Source: Candidatus Scalindua sp.
GTDB taxonomy: Bacteria > Planctomycetota > Brocadiia > Brocadiales > Scalinduaceae
Direction of reading: 5' to 3'
Assembly: GCA_030748215.1 (NCBI GenBank)
Contig: JASMMK010000028.1
Span: 1-34,414 of the forward strand
DNA length: 34,414 nucleotides
In this document: one piece after another, positions 1-8,410 of the stretch
Layout: each line of letters opens with the position of its first letter
How positions within the stretch are numbered: position 1 is the stretch's first letter
Program-made: the position numbers and the translations under genes
The notes under the pieces: model-generated
Seen by the model: only the letters and a program-made list of their open reading frames with translations
The model's database searches: none
Told to the model about the DNA's origin: nothing

Positions 1-1
1 G

Positions 2-136
2 GTGATGCCGGGAGATAATGCTAACTTGCTGATAGAGTTGATAACGCCTATAGCGATGGATAAGGAGTTGAGGTTCGCTATAAGAGAAGGTGGTAAGACT
101 GTAGGGGCAGGTGTTGTTACTAAAATTATTGAATAA
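2..136 (+). CDS. tuf: Elongation factor Tu, C-terminal end (partial)
   Basis: Only the last 44 codons are inside the window; the gene begins upstream. The reading frame gives the end of EF-Tu domain 3, with the typical VMPGDNA and the closing stretch [16 protein letters not shown] followed by TKIIE and TAA. EF-Tu is the GTPase that delivers aminoacyl-tRNA to the ribosomal A site. The stop is 15 bases before rpsJ, so tuf is almost certainly cotranscribed with the S10 operon (the str-S10 arrangement), leaving no room for an E. coli-type S10 leader. The identification is firm although the fragment is short. Confidence 0.95.
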   Translation: MMPGDNANLLIELITPIAMDKELRFAIREGGKTVGAGVVTKIIE

Positions 137-151
137 TAGAATTGATAAGCC

Positions 152-469
152 ATGGGAAACAAAATAGATTACAAAATTAGAATTCGGATGGAAGCTTATG
201 ATCATAGGATACTCGATCAGTCTGCTGTGGATATAATGGATACTGCTAAACGCACGGGAGCAAGAGTGTCAGGTCCGATACCTTTGCCGACTCGTATGGA
301 GAGGTATACAGTTCTTCGCTCTCCGCATGTTGACAAAAAGTCCAGGGAGCAATTTGAAATAAGAACGCATAAGCGGCTGATAGATATCATTGAGCCGACT
401 CCGAAGACAGTTGATGCGCTGAACAAGCTTAATATGCCTGCTGGGATAGAGATTAAAATAAAAGCGTAG
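152..469 (+). CDS. rpsJ: 30S ribosomal protein S10 (NusE)
   Basis: The 105-residue product has family-typical length and carries [22 protein letters not shown] and HKRLIDI, the S10 signatures. S10 sits in the head of the 30S subunit and, as NusE, pairs with NusB in the rRNA antitermination complex. This matters here because the same window encodes a NusB fused to a PHP domain (19410-20717). The ATG at 152 is the start; no clear Shine-Dalgarno sequence is visible in the 15 bases after tuf, so translation may be coupled to tuf. Confidence 0.98.
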   Translation: MGNKIDYKIRIRMEAYDHRILDQSAVDIMDTAKRTGARVSGPIPLPTRMERYTVLRSPHVDKKSREQFEIRTHKRLIDIIEPTPKTVDALNKLNMPAGIEIKIKA

Positions 470-527
470 AGGCTTATTGGTTTTTTTAATATAAAGTATT
501 TCTAATTGAATTATATAGGTATTACAC

Positions 528-1163
528 ATGATAGCAGGATTACTTGGTAAAAAATTAGGTATGACCCAGATCTTCGGTAAAGAGGGTGGCTTGATTCCGG
601 TAACATTGTTACAGGCAGGCCCGTGTGATCTTTTGCAGATTAAGAGCAAAGAAAATGATGGGTATTCTGCCCTGCAGATTGGCTTTGAGGAGAAGAAAAA
701 GAAAAGGGCTTCTCAGGCTGAGATTGGGCACTGTTCTAAAGTGAAGACAGGTGTAAAAAGGATAATTAGAGAGTTTCGTACTGATGATTTAGATACAGAA
801 TATGAACCAGGGCAAACCTTAACAGTTTCAATTTTTGATGATGTGAAGTCAATAGATGTGATTGGTACCAGTAAGGGTAAGGGTTTTGCTGGTGTTATGA
901 AGAGATGGGGCTTTAGTGGAGGGCCTGCTACGCACGGTTGTACAACGCCAAGGAGTGCTGGTTCGGTTGGTGCAGGTACAAGCCCTGGGCATGTGGTTAA
1001 AGGTAAAAAAATGGCAGGGAGAATGGGCGGTAAAAGGATTACTGTGAAGAATTTGGATGTGATTAAGGTAGACAAAGACAGGGACATGTTAATTGTAAAA
1101 GGGGCGGTTCCGGGCCCAAATGGTAGTTATGTAATTATACGAAAGAGTAGAAGTGAATCATGA
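528..1163 (+). CDS. rplC: 50S ribosomal protein L3
   Basis: The 211-residue product starts MIAGLLGKKLGMTQIF and contains the extended loop motif KGKKMAGRMG that reaches toward the peptidyl transferase centre. L3 is a primary 23S rRNA binder. In the loop that is GSIGQNQTPG in E. coli, where PrmB methylates a glutamine, this protein has GSVGAGTSPG, so neither glutamine is present and that modification is unlikely. The stop overlaps the rplD start by four bases (ATGA), indicating translational coupling. The upstream Shine-Dalgarno sequence is weak. Confidence 0.98.
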   Translation: MIAGLLGKKLGMTQIFGKEGGLIPVTLLQAGPCDLLQIKSKENDGYSALQIGFEEKKKKRASQAEIGHCSKVKTGVKRIIREFRTDDLDTEYEPGQTLTVSIFDDVKSIDVIGTSKGKGFAGVMKRWGFSGGPATHGCTTPRSAGSVGAGTSPGHVVKGKKMAGRMGGKRITVKNLDVIKVDKDRDMLIVKGAVPGPNGSYVIIRKSRSES

Positions 1164-1777
1164 TAAAAGTACCAGTGTTTGATAATAGCGGTATATCTTT
1201 AGAGAGTGTGTCAGTGCCTGAAGAAAGATTTGGTGGTAAGGTGCGTAGGGAACTCTTGAGAGATACTATAATTATGCATGAGGCAAATCATAGGAGAGGA
1301 ACGGCCTCAACCAAAACTCGTGGTGAGGTTAAGGGCGGTGGGAGAAAGCCGTGGAAGCAGAAGCATACTGGAAGGGCGAGGGTGGGTGATATTCGTTCTC
1401 CGATATGGAAAGGTGGGGGAGTGATTTTTGGGCCACGGCCTAGAGATTATTCCTTTTCGATGCATCGTAAGGCCAAGAAGGTTGCCTTGCAGTCTGCAAT
1501 CCTGTCCAGGTTGATAGATAATGAAGTGATTCTTATTGATAAGCTTGAGTTGGATTCGCCTAGTACAAAAAAACTGGCAAACCTGTTGAAGTGTCTAGAA
1601 ATCAGAGAAAGTTGCTTGATTGTGGTGCAAGAGTTTGATGAGACAATTTGGAAATCATGTAGAAATATTTATAATGTGAAGCTTCGTGTTGCTTCAGACT
1701 TGAATGCGTATGATGTGGTTAAATACAAAAAGCTATTAATAGTTAAGGATGTATTAGAGAATCTGAAATTCGAATAA
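1160..1777 (+). CDS. rplD: 50S ribosomal protein L4
   Basis: The 205-residue product has the L4 loop signature around GGGRKPWKQKHTGRARVG (residues about 60-77) and the FGPRPRDYSF motif. L4 binds 23S rRNA domain I and its extended loop lines the exit tunnel. In gamma-proteobacteria L4 also represses its own operon, but the leader needed for that is not present here because tuf directly precedes rpsJ. It begins inside the rplC stop codon. A hairpin lies downstream, before rplW. Confidence 0.98.
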   Translation: MIKVPVFDNSGISLESVSVPEERFGGKVRRELLRDTIIMHEANHRRGTASTKTRGEVKGGGRKPWKQKHTGRARVGDIRSPIWKGGGVIFGPRPRDYSFSMHRKAKKVALQSAILSRLIDNEVILIDKLELDSPSTKKLANLLKCLEIRESCLIVVQEFDETIWKSCRNIYNVKLRVASDLNAYDVVKYKKLLIVKDVLENLKFE

Positions 1778-1791
1778 ACTGACTAAAGGTT

Positions 1792-1817
1792 GATTGAAGA
1801 AGGAAATTTTTTCAATC
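1792..1817 (+). promoter_or_regulatory. Hairpin in the rplD-rplW gap
   Basis: The bases 1792-1801 (GATTGAAGAA) can pair with 1808-1817 (TTTTTCAATC), giving a 10-bp stem with one G-U pair and a six-base loop. It ends 12 bases before the rplW ATG and contains the only purine-rich GAAGGA-like sequence near that start. It could therefore limit ribosome access to rplW. It is not followed by a T-run, so it is not a good terminator. A function is inference only. Confidence 0.3.
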
Positions 1818-1829
1818 TAATAGAATATT

Positions 1830-2111
1830 ATGGATTATTATCAAATTATAAAAAAACCGTTGTCTTCAGAAAAAAGCGTGGGTGATAGGGAAACTTCAAA
1901 TGCATATCACTTTGAGGTAGACAAGAGAGTTAATAAGATTCAAGTAAAAGAGGCAATAGGGAAGTTGTTTGAAGTGACAGTTTTGACGGTGCGGACTTTA
2001 AACAGAACAGGGAAAACAAGAAAATATAGGAATAGAGTGTTCAAGACTGGTGGATGGAAAAAGGCAATAGTAACTCTGAAAGAGGGTGATCGTATTGATC
2101 TTGGCTACTAG
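1830..2111 (+). CDS. rplW: 50S ribosomal protein L23
   Basis: The 93-residue product begins with the L23 signature (IIKKPLSSEKS) and ends with the GGWKKAIVTLKEGD segment. L23 lies at the tunnel exit and is the docking site for trigger factor and the signal recognition particle, whose receptor FtsY is encoded later in this window. The ATG at 1830 has no good Shine-Dalgarno sequence. The purine-rich stretch upstream is inside a hairpin. Confidence 0.97.
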   Translation: MDYYQIIKKPLSSEKSVGDRETSNAYHFEVDKRVNKIQVKEAIGKLFEVTVLTVRTLNRTGKTRKYRNRVFKTGGWKKAIVTLKEGDRIDLGY

Positions 2112-2141
2112 GCTATTTTGTAAATAAGAAAGCGTAAATAT

Positions 2142-2981
2142 ATGGGAATAAAACGATACAAACCGACAACTAACGGAAGGCGTTTGGGATCAGTTTCTGA
2201 TTTTGCAGAGATAACGTCAGTTACTCCGGAAAAAAGATTGTTACTGCCATTGAATAAGAAGAGCGGGAGAAACAACGAGGGTAAAATTACTGTTAGGCAT
2301 AGGGGTGGCGGGAGTAGGAGAAAATATAGAATTATCGACTTTAAGAGAGATAAACATGGTGTTCCAGCTAAGGTTGCAACAATAGAGTACGATCCAAATC
2401 GCTCAGCGAACATTGCTTTGCTGCATTATCTAGACGGTGAAAAACGTTATATATTAGCTCCTGTTGGTCTGGTTGTGGGAAACCAAGTATTGTCTGGTGA
2501 TAAGGTTGAGCTTCAAGCAGGTAATAGTATGCCTCTTGAAAACATACACCTGGGGATAGAAGTTCATAATATTGAATTAAGACCGGGAGAGGGTGGTAAA
2601 ATTGTTAAATCTGCAGGTAGTGTTGCGCGCGTTTTAGCAAAAGAGGATAAGTATGTGCAGATAGTGCTCCCTTCTGGTGAAGTTCGCAAGATTTTCCACG
2701 AATGTAGGGCAACTGTGGGTCGGGTTGGCAATACAGACCATATGGGTGTCAGGCTTGGAAAGGCTGGTCGGAAAAGATGGAAGGGCCGTAGGCCACATGT
2801 AAGAGGTACTGCAATGAATCCGGTTGCGCATCCCTTAGGTGGTGGAGAAGGCAGGAGCCATGGTGGAAGGCATCCTTGCTCTCCGACAGGTGTGTTGGCA
2901 AAGGGTGGCAAAACAAGAAAAAGGAAGTCTACAAGTAACAAATTCATAATAAGAAGAAGAAAGTCTAGGCGCAATAAGTAG
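2142..2981 (+). CDS. rplB: 50S ribosomal protein L2
   Basis: The 279-residue product has normal length for L2. It shows the N-terminal [13 protein letters not shown] segment and the C-terminal block [19 protein letters not shown] with the conserved histidine of the GGGEG region. L2 is required for subunit association and peptidyl transferase activity. The basic C-terminal tail ([18 protein letters not shown]) is typical. The next gene, rpsS, starts about 80 bases later, the widest gap within the S10 operon. Confidence 0.98.
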   Translation: MGIKRYKPTTNGRRLGSVSDFAEITSVTPEKRLLLPLNKKSGRNNEGKITVRHRGGGSRRKYRIIDFKRDKHGVPAKVATIEYDPNRSANIALLHYLDGEKRYILAPVGLVVGNQVLSGDKVELQAGNSMPLENIHLGIEVHNIELRPGEGGKIVKSAGSVARVLAKEDKYVQIVLPSGEVRKIFHECRATVGRVGNTDHMGVRLGKAGRKRWKGRRPHVRGTAMNPVAHPLGGGEGRSHGGRHPCSPTGVLAKGGKTRKRKSTSNKFIIRRRKSRRNK

Positions 2982-2993
2982 CAGCTTCGCAAT

Positions 2994-3019
2994 AATATGA
3001 AGCAGGCCTAGGCCATATT
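2994..3019. repeat. Inverted repeat and 10-bp palindrome in the rplB-rpsS gap
   Basis: The gap holds the perfect palindrome GGCCTAGGCC (3005-3014), partly flanked by the inverted pair AATATG (2994-2999) and CATATT (3014-3019). The inner palindrome leaves too small a loop for a normal RNA hairpin. It may be a DNA dyad or chance. There is no T-run right after it. I assign no function. Confidence 0.25.
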
Positions 3020-3062
3020 AATTCTAGTTAGCAATAAATTTATAAAAAAAAGAGTTAAAATT

Positions 3063-3332
3063 ATGGGACGTTCAGTTAAAAAAGGCCCTTATGTCGATGC
3101 CAAACTACTTAAGAAAGTATTAAAGCAAAGGGATACTGGTGTTAAAGACCCTATACGTACGTGGGCAAGAAGTTGTATAATTATTCCGGAATTTGTGTCA
3201 CATACATTTATGGTTCATAATGGTAAGATGTTCCATAAGCTTTTTATTATGGAAGACATGGTTGGGCATAAGCTTGGAGAATTCGCACCCACGAGAACTT
3301 ATAGAGGTCATGGTGGAACGAAAAAGAAGTAG
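3063..3332 (+). CDS. rpsS: 30S ribosomal protein S19
   Basis: The 89-residue product starts [12 protein letters not shown] and ends with [17 protein letters not shown], both S19 hallmarks. S19 is in the 30S head, near the A-site tRNA and the bridge to the 50S subunit. The order rplB-rpsS-rplV-rpsC is the standard S10 operon order. The sequence just upstream is A-rich with only a weak AAGAG Shine-Dalgarno. Confidence 0.98.
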   Translation: MGRSVKKGPYVDAKLLKKVLKQRDTGVKDPIRTWARSCIIIPEFVSHTFMVHNGKMFHKLFIMEDMVGHKLGEFAPTRTYRGHGGTKKK

Positions 3333-3381
3333 TAGTGTGTTTTGTATAAATTGAATTATTGATAATAATTGACTAATTAAA

Positions 3382-3720
3382 ATGGATTTTAAAGCAAGTT
3401 GTAGATACGTTAAGATGTCTCCGAGAAAAGCAAGGTACGTTGTTGATCTGATAAGGGGAAAAACTGTAAATCATGCTCTGGAGGCTTTGAGACTGACAAA
3501 TAAGAGAGCCTCTTTCTTTGTGGACAAAACGCTAAGGGCAGCAATTGCTGGTGCAAGTGAGAATCAGAGTGTGGATATAGATTCTTTATTTGTTAAAGAA
3601 ATATATGTGGACGGGGGTCCGGCGCGTAAATGGTTCAGGCCCAGGGCGAGAGGTGTTTCTTCGATGATTAAGAAACGCACAAGTCATATATCTCTAGTGC
3701 TGTCAGACGGGAAAAAATAG
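3382..3720 (+). CDS. rplV: 50S ribosomal protein L22
   Basis: The 112-residue product has the RYVKMSPRKARYVVDLIRGK opening and the C-terminal hairpin sequence around PARKWFRPRARG (residues about 79-90) that forms part of the exit tunnel wall, the site of macrolide-resistance changes in other bacteria. Length is normal. No Shine-Dalgarno sequence is evident before the ATG at 3382. Confidence 0.97.
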   Translation: MDFKASCRYVKMSPRKARYVVDLIRGKTVNHALEALRLTNKRASFFVDKTLRAAIAGASENQSVDIDSLFVKEIYVDGGPARKWFRPRARGVSSMIKKRTSHISLVLSDGKK

Positions 3721-3755
3721 ATATTATTTATGCATTATAACTTAGAAAGGCAAGT

Positions 3756-4427
3756 ATGGGTCAAAAAGTTTGTCCAATAGGGTTCAGATTAGGAATAACA
3801 GAAAGCTGGCGTTCGCGGTGGTATGCTGATAAGAAGAATTTCGGCAAATTGCTTGTGGAAGATCAGAGAATAAGAAAATTTATTAAAAAGAATTATCGTT
3901 TCACAGGAATTCCAAAAGTAGAGATTGAAAGAACACGTGATGAGGGTGCAAAAATTATTATTTATTCTGCAAGGCCAGGATTGATAATTGGCCGTAAGGG
4001 TTCTGAAATTGAAAAGCTTAAAAGTGGAATTGAAAAAATAGTGGAAAAAGGTGTAGATATAAAGATTCAAGAGGTTGACAGGCCAGAGTTAGAGGCACAG
4101 TTGGTTGCTGAGAGTATAGCTGAGCAATTACAAAAAAGGGCAGCCTATAGAAGGACAATAAAGAAGTCGGTTGAGAGCACAATGGGATTGGGTGCACAAG
4201 GAATCAAGGTGCAGGTGTCAGGACGTTTAGGTGGGGCAGAGATCGCAAGGACAGAAGGTGCTACTAAAGGAAGTATTCCTTTGCATACGCTAAGAGCAAA
4301 TGTTGATTATGGGTTTGCTGAGTCTATGACAACTTATGGCACAATTGGTGTTAAAGTATGGATATATAAAGGGTTGGTTGATATAGGTAAAGGGGTAGAT
4401 TATGCGGTTGATGCCAAAAAGAGTTAA
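3756..4427 (+). CDS. rpsC: 30S ribosomal protein S3
   Basis: The 223-residue product starts MGQKVCPIGFRLG and has a KH type-2 motif (PGLIIGRKGSEIEKL, about residues 74-88) followed by the C-terminal S3 domain with GRLGGAEIART. S3 forms the mRNA entry site with S4 and S5 and helps unwind mRNA. Its 3' end overlaps rplP by 26 bases, a coupling arrangement. Confidence 0.98.
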   Translation: MGQKVCPIGFRLGITESWRSRWYADKKNFGKLLVEDQRIRKFIKKNYRFTGIPKVEIERTRDEGAKIIIYSARPGLIIGRKGSEIEKLKSGIEKIVEKGVDIKIQEVDRPELEAQLVAESIAEQLQKRAAYRRTIKKSVESTMGLGAQGIKVQVSGRLGGAEIARTEGATKGSIPLHTLRANVDYGFAESMTTYGTIGVKVWIYKGLVDIGKGVDYAVDAKKS

Positions 4428-4821
4428 GTTTAGAAAAACTCACAGAGGAAAAATTAAAGGCAATGCAACAAGAGGAAACACGGTATGCTTTGGTGATTAT
4501 GGTTTACAGGCGACAGAACAGGGATGGATAACAGCACAGCATTTGGAAGCTGGTAGGGTGGCTGCTACTCAATATATTTCAAGGGAAGGTAAGTTGTTTA
4601 TAAGGGTCTTTCCGCACAAGCCGATTACAGCAAAGCCGATTGAAACTAGAATGGGTAAGGGTAAGGGTGAACCTGATAAATGGGTTGCGGTTGTTAAGCC
4701 TGGTACTGTCCTGTTTGAGTTGGGAGGTGTTTCAGAGGAGATGGCTAAGTCTGCATTTAACAGGATAGCATACAAAATGCCTGTGCGGGTTGTATTTGTT
4801 AAGAGGAGAGTGGTGATTTGA
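4402..4821 (+). CDS. rplP: 50S ribosomal protein L16
   Basis: The 139-residue product starts MRLMPKRVKFRKTHRG, aligned with the usual MLxPKR opening. The ATG at 4402 gives one extra residue, and an internal ATG at 4411 is an alternative. Conserved features include TRMGKGKGEP (about residues 76-85). L16 helps position A-site tRNA. The gene overlaps rpsC by 26 bases, and its stop overlaps the TTG start of rpmC. Confidence 0.97.
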   Translation: MRLMPKRVKFRKTHRGKIKGNATRGNTVCFGDYGLQATEQGWITAQHLEAGRVAATQYISREGKLFIRVFPHKPITAKPIETRMGKGKGEPDKWVAVVKPGTVLFELGGVSEEMAKSAFNRIAYKMPVRVVFVKRRVVI

Positions 4822-5051
4822 AGGCAAGTGAAATTAGAGAAAAGTCCCATCATGATATACTTGAAGAGTTGGAGGCATGTAAAAGAGAGCTGTTAAACTA
4901 CAGGTTTCAATGGCAAGCTGGTGAAATACGTAATTCAGCACAATACAAACAAATAAGAAAAGATGTTGCACGGTTAAAGACTGTGTTGAGGGAAGTGGAA
5001 TTGGGAATTAACACTGATCTTGCTGAGAAGAAAAAAGGATTAGAAGAGTAA
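4818..5051 (+). CDS. rpmC: 50S ribosomal protein L29
   Basis: The 77-residue product has the L29 coiled two-helix pattern: MKASEIREKSHHDILEELEA, then LLNYRFQWQAGEIRN, then QIRKDVARLKTVLRE. L29 lies by the tunnel exit next to L23. The start is a TTG at 4818 that overlaps the rplP stop (TTGA), which argues for reinitiation by the same ribosome. Confidence 0.95.
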   Translation: MKASEIREKSHHDILEELEACKRELLNYRFQWQAGEIRNSAQYKQIRKDVARLKTVLREVELGINTDLAEKKKGLEE

Positions 5052-5054
5052 ACA

Positions 5055-5312
5055 ATGGAAACTGAAAAAAATAAAAAACATATAAAGACAGTAATTGGTG
5101 TAGTCTCAAGTAATAAAATGACAAATACGATTACGGTGAAAGCGGAAAGACGAGTAAAGCATCCCAGATATGGAAAGTTCGTTAGAAGATCAACCGTTTA
5201 TAAGGCACATGATGAAGGAAACAAGGCTGAACAGGGTGATAAGGTAGAGATTGTAGAGTCAAGGCCAATAAGTAAGGATAAGCGCTGGAGACTAGTTCGT
5301 ATTGTGAAATAA
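5055..5312 (+). CDS. rpsQ: 30S ribosomal protein S17
   Basis: The 85-residue product has the S17 OB-fold pattern: [26 protein letters not shown] and the AHDEGN segment near the middle. S17 is an early 16S rRNA binder in the 30S body. It starts three bases after rpmC. The first ten residues are lysine- and glutamate-rich. Confidence 0.97.
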   Translation: METEKNKKHIKTVIGVVSSNKMTNTITVKAERRVKHPRYGKFVRRSTVYKAHDEGNKAEQGDKVEIVESRPISKDKRWRLVRIVK

Positions 5313-5330
5313 CAAAAGGATGTCGATAAA

Positions 5331-5699
5331 ATGATAATGGAACAAACGATGTTAGATGTGGCCGATAACTCGGGCGCAAAGATGGCAAAGTGCATAAAGG
5401 TGCTTGGGGGATCCAGGCGAGTGTATGCGTCTGTTGGTGATATCGTTGTGGTTGCAGTGAAAAAAGCAATTCCAAACGGAGTCGTAAAAAAAGGTGATGT
5501 TGCTAAGGGTGTGATTGTCAGGACAAAGAAAAATATAAGGCGTGAAGATGGTTCTTATTTGAAATTTGATAGAAATGCAATTGTAATTGTAGAAGATGAT
5601 GGGAGCCCAAAGGGGACCAGGATTTTTGGTGCAGTTGCAAGAGAATTAAGACAAAAGAATTTCATGAGAATAATTTCATTAGCTCCTGAAGTAGTTTAA
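5331..5699 (+). CDS. rplN: 50S ribosomal protein L14
   Basis: The 122-residue product begins [17 protein letters not shown] and contains [14 protein letters not shown] and FGAVARELR, the L14 signatures. L14 contacts the 30S subunit and is the docking site of the silencing factor RsfS. A good AAAGGATG Shine-Dalgarno precedes the ATG. Length is exactly that of the family. Confidence 0.98.
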   Translation: MIMEQTMLDVADNSGAKMAKCIKVLGGSRRVYASVGDIVVVAVKKAIPNGVVKKGDVAKGVIVRTKKNIRREDGSYLKFDRNAIVIVEDDGSPKGTRIFGAVARELRQKNFMRIISLAPEVV

Positions 5700-5732
5700 A
5701 TGTAATATTTTAAAGGGAAGTCGGTAAAAGGT

Positions 5733-6068
5733 ATGCATGTAAGAAAAAATGACTTTGTACAAGTTACCGCTGGTGATGATGCCGGCAAGACGGGTAAAAT
5801 ATTGAATGTGATGGCAAAGCAGAATCGTGTCGTTGTGGAAGGAATTAATTACATTCAAAAGCATATAAAGCGTAGTGAGAAGAACCCGCAGGGCGGCCGC
5901 GTACAGAAGGAGGCACCTGTGTCTGCATCTAATGTGTTGGTAATATGCCAAAATAAAAATTGCGAGAAGAATGGTATGGGTGTAAGAACCGGACGCAAAA
6001 TTCTTGAGAATGGTGATAAGGTTAGAGTGTGTTATAAATGTGGAAGCGAAATAATTGCTTCTGAGTAA
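5733..6068 (+). CDS. rplX: 50S ribosomal protein L24 with zinc-ribbon-like C terminus
   Basis: The 111-residue product has the KOW-type start (KNDFVQVTAGDDAGKTGKI) and the NVVxxGxN-like stretch of L24. Its C-terminal part has four cysteines, C72, C77, C100 and C103. The second pair is CxxC, but the first is spaced Cx4C rather than the CxxC usual in zinc-type L24. Metal binding is likely but not proven. L24 initiates 50S assembly. Confidence 0.97.
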   Translation: MHVRKNDFVQVTAGDDAGKTGKILNVMAKQNRVVVEGINYIQKHIKRSEKNPQGGRVQKEAPVSASNVLVICQNKNCEKNGMGVRTGRKILENGDKVRVCYKCGSEIIASE

Positions 6069-6096
6069 AATTGAAGATTAGGATGTAAGATAAAGT

Positions 6097-6636
6097 ATGG
6101 TACGTTTAATTGAAAAATATAAAGATGAAATTGTTCCCCAGTTGATGGAAAAGTTCAACTTTAAGAACAAGATGGAAGTTCCAAAACTGGAGAAGATTGT
6201 TATAAATATGGGTGTTGGTAGGGCTAAGGAGAATAAAAAGCTTCTTGAAGATGCAATGAAACACTTAGCAACGCTTTCTTGCCAAAAACCAAGTATGACG
6301 AGGGCTCGTAAGGATATAGCTGGATTCAAGTTGAGAAAAGGAGATCCTGTCGGTTGCAAGGTGACACTTCGTGATAGGATGGCTTACGAATTTATGGATC
6401 GTTTGATAAGCATTGTTTTACCTAGAATAAAAGATTTTCGTGGTCTTTCAGCTAAATCGTTTGATGGTCGTGGGTGCTATACTTTGGGTATAAGTGAATT
6501 GGCAGTTTTTCCTGAAATAGATATTGACGATATAGAATATGTTCAGGGTATGGATATCACATTTGTTGTGTCTGTGAAATCGGATGAACAGTCACGTGAG
6601 ATGCTGAGGCTATTTGGAATGCCTTTTAGAACATAA
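6097..6636 (+). CDS. rplE: 50S ribosomal protein L5
   Basis: The 179-residue product shows PKLEKIVINMGVG, the KPSMTRARKDIAGFKLRKGDPVG block and the C-terminal GMDITFV segment. L5 is part of the central protuberance with 5S rRNA and L18. An AGGATG Shine-Dalgarno-like sequence lies about 15 bases upstream. Length is normal. Confidence 0.98.
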   Translation: MVRLIEKYKDEIVPQLMEKFNFKNKMEVPKLEKIVINMGVGRAKENKKLLEDAMKHLATLSCQKPSMTRARKDIAGFKLRKGDPVGCKVTLRDRMAYEFMDRLISIVLPRIKDFRGLSAKSFDGRGCYTLGISELAVFPEIDIDDIEYVQGMDITFVVSVKSDEQSREMLRLFGMPFRT

Positions 6637-6691
6637 TTTGTATTTTGAAAATTTTAAATTAATAACGGATTTCTAAACACGCGGAGTATAT

Positions 6692-6877
6692 ATGGCAAGA
6701 AAAGCATTAATAGTCAAATCTAAGAACGAGCCAAAATACAAGACCAGAAGGTATAATAGGTGTCAGCTTTGTGGAAGGCCTAGGTCGTATTACAGAAAAT
6801 TTCAAATATGTAGATTGTGCTTCAGGAGTCTTGCCTCCAAGGGCGAAATACCTGGAGTAAAAAAGGCAAGTTGGTAG
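6692..6877 (+). CDS. rpsN: 30S ribosomal protein S14, zinc type
   Basis: The 61-residue product is the short, zinc-binding form of S14. The four ligands are visible as C24-x2-C27 and C40-x2-C43 in the segment around [20 protein letters not shown]14 is placed in the 30S head. GGAG precedes the start by about seven bases. This form depends on zinc, and no zinc-free paralogue is seen here. Confidence 0.98.
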   Translation: MARKALIVKSKNEPKYKTRRYNRCQLCGRPRSYYRKFQICRLCFRSLASKGEIPGVKKASW

Positions 6878-6922
6878 AGTAAAAAACAAGAATTTTTATA
6901 AAGTGCAGAGGGGTTTACTAAA

Positions 6923-7321
6923 ATGAGTATGACTGATCCGATTGCGGACATGTTGACGAGAATACGTAATGGAATTATGGTAGAAAGAGAGACAGTGAAT
7001 GTTCCTTCGTCACGTATTAAGATTGGTATCGCAGAGGTTTTGAAAAAAGAAGGTTTTATAAAGGAATTTAAGCAAATTCCTGACGAAAAACAAGGCGTAT
7101 TGAGGGTGTATCTGAAATACGGACCGTTAAACCAGAAGGTGATTAGCCATATAAAAAGAGAAAGTAAGCCTGGCAGGAGAATATATAAGGGAGTAGAAGA
7201 TATAGGTAGAGTGCTTAACGGTATCGGTATCTCAATATTTTCAACTTCTAAAGGTATTTTGAGTAATAAAGAGTGCCGGGAGCATAATATAGGTGGAGAG
7301 TATATTTGTACAGTATGGTAA
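6923..7321 (+). CDS. rpsH: 30S ribosomal protein S8
   Basis: The 132-residue product begins MSMTDPIADMLTRIRNG and ends with the S8 motif GILSNKECREHNIGGEYICTVW. S8 binds helix 21 of 16S rRNA and in E. coli represses the spc operon by binding the rplE region. Whether that feedback exists here cannot be judged by eye. GAGGGG lies before the ATG. Confidence 0.98.
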   Translation: MSMTDPIADMLTRIRNGIMVERETVNVPSSRIKIGIAEVLKKEGFIKEFKQIPDEKQGVLRVYLKYGPLNQKVISHIKRESKPGRRIYKGVEDIGRVLNGIGISIFSTSKGILSNKECREHNIGGEYICTVW

Positions 7322-7405
7322 ATAAGGGTGTATGTTGACTTGTTTATTCTAGTAGGAGAATACTGTTTTCTAAATTTTTTATTTAACAGCAATACAGAAA
7401 AAGTT

Positions 7406-7963
7406 ATGTCGCGAATAGGAAAAAAACCAATACCAATACCAGACGGTGTCAAAGTGAAATGCGATAAAGACACCGTGACAATCGAAGGTTCTAAAGGAAC
7501 AATAGTACAGCCAATTCATACGCTGATGAAGGTTGAGGTTGATGAAGCCGCAAAACAGTTTAGCGTGATACGTCCTTCCGAAGAGCGGCAGTGTAGAGAG
7601 CTTCATGGTCTGACACGAACTCTTTTGGCAAACAATGTACATGGTGTTATAAACGAATTTTCTAAGGCTCTGGAGATAATTGGATTAGGGTACAATATAA
7701 AAATGCAAGGTGAAGAATTGATATTACAATTAGGGTTTTCACATCCTATTAACGTAAAAATTCCGAAAGATATAAAAATTGAAATTCAAAACCAGACGAA
7801 TCCCGGAAAATTTACAGTTTCGGGTATTGATAAACAAAAAGTCGGTCAGTTTGCAGCGAATATTAGACGCTTGCGTCCTCCTGAACCTTACAAAGGAAAA
7901 GGTGTGAAGTATTCTGACGAGATTATCCGCAGAAAGGCGGGTAAGGCGGTGGCTTCTAAATAG
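7406..7963 (+). CDS. rplF: 50S ribosomal protein L6
   Basis: I start the gene at the ATG at 7406, giving 185 residues beginning MSRIGKKPIPIP, the universal L6 start. The open frame extends 78 bases further upstream, but that part has no L6 similarity. The C-terminal domain contains the conserved RRLRPPEPYKGKGVKYSDE segment. L6 lies near the sarcin-ricin loop and is needed for GTPase factor function. Confidence 0.97.
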   Translation: MSRIGKKPIPIPDGVKVKCDKDTVTIEGSKGTIVQPIHTLMKVEVDEAAKQFSVIRPSEERQCRELHGLTRTLLANNVHGVINEFSKALEIIGLGYNIKMQGEELILQLGFSHPINVKIPKDIKIEIQNQTNPGKFTVSGIDKQKVGQFAANIRRLRPPEPYKGKGVKYSDEIIRRKAGKAVASK

Positions 7964-8000
7964 TAGTTTTTGCATCTCTTTTTACTTAAGAAATAAATCT

Positions 8001-8369
8001 ATGGATATTATCAAGAAGAAGAATAAAAAGCGGCTTAGGCGCCGTAAGGGAATAAGAAAAAAAATCTTTGGCGTTAAAGAAATGCCGAGATTGAGTGTGT
8101 TCAGAAGTTCTAAGAATATATATTGTCAGATAATAAATGATACTGATGGTGTGACACTTGCGAGTGCTTCGTCATTGGCAAAGGATATTAAAGATAAAAT
8201 GCCCTATGGTGGAAACATAAAGGCAGCAGAGTTGGTAGGTCAGAAAATTGCGGAGGAAGCATCGAAGCTGGGGATTACCAAAATAGTATTTGATAGGGGC
8301 GGATACAAATATCATGGGAGAGTTAAGGCTTTAGCTGATAGTGCAAGAAAAAATAATCTTGTTTGCTAA
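8001..8369 (+). CDS. rplR: 50S ribosomal protein L18
   Basis: The 122-residue product has a strongly basic N terminus (KKKNKKRLRRRKGIRKK), then LSVFRSSKNIYCQII and FDRGGYKYHGRVKALADSAR at the C terminus, which are L18 signatures. L18 carries 5S rRNA into the central protuberance together with L5. Confidence 0.98.
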   Translation: MDIIKKKNKKRLRRRKGIRKKIFGVKEMPRLSVFRSSKNIYCQIINDTDGVTLASASSLAKDIKDKMPYGGNIKAAELVGQKIAEEASKLGITKIVFDRGGYKYHGRVKALADSARKNNLVC

Positions 8370-8410
8370 GACACTTACTAAAGAAATATTGTAAATAATA
8401 GGAGGCTCTT

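Noticed and set aside
713..1087. Long antisense frame across rplC
   Set aside because: It lies fully within rplC on the other strand and shows no recognisable domain; many similar shadow frames occur throughout the ribosomal genes.
7328..7405. Upstream extension of L6
   Set aside because: The added residues have no L6 similarity, while the ATG at 7406 gives the universal L6 start.
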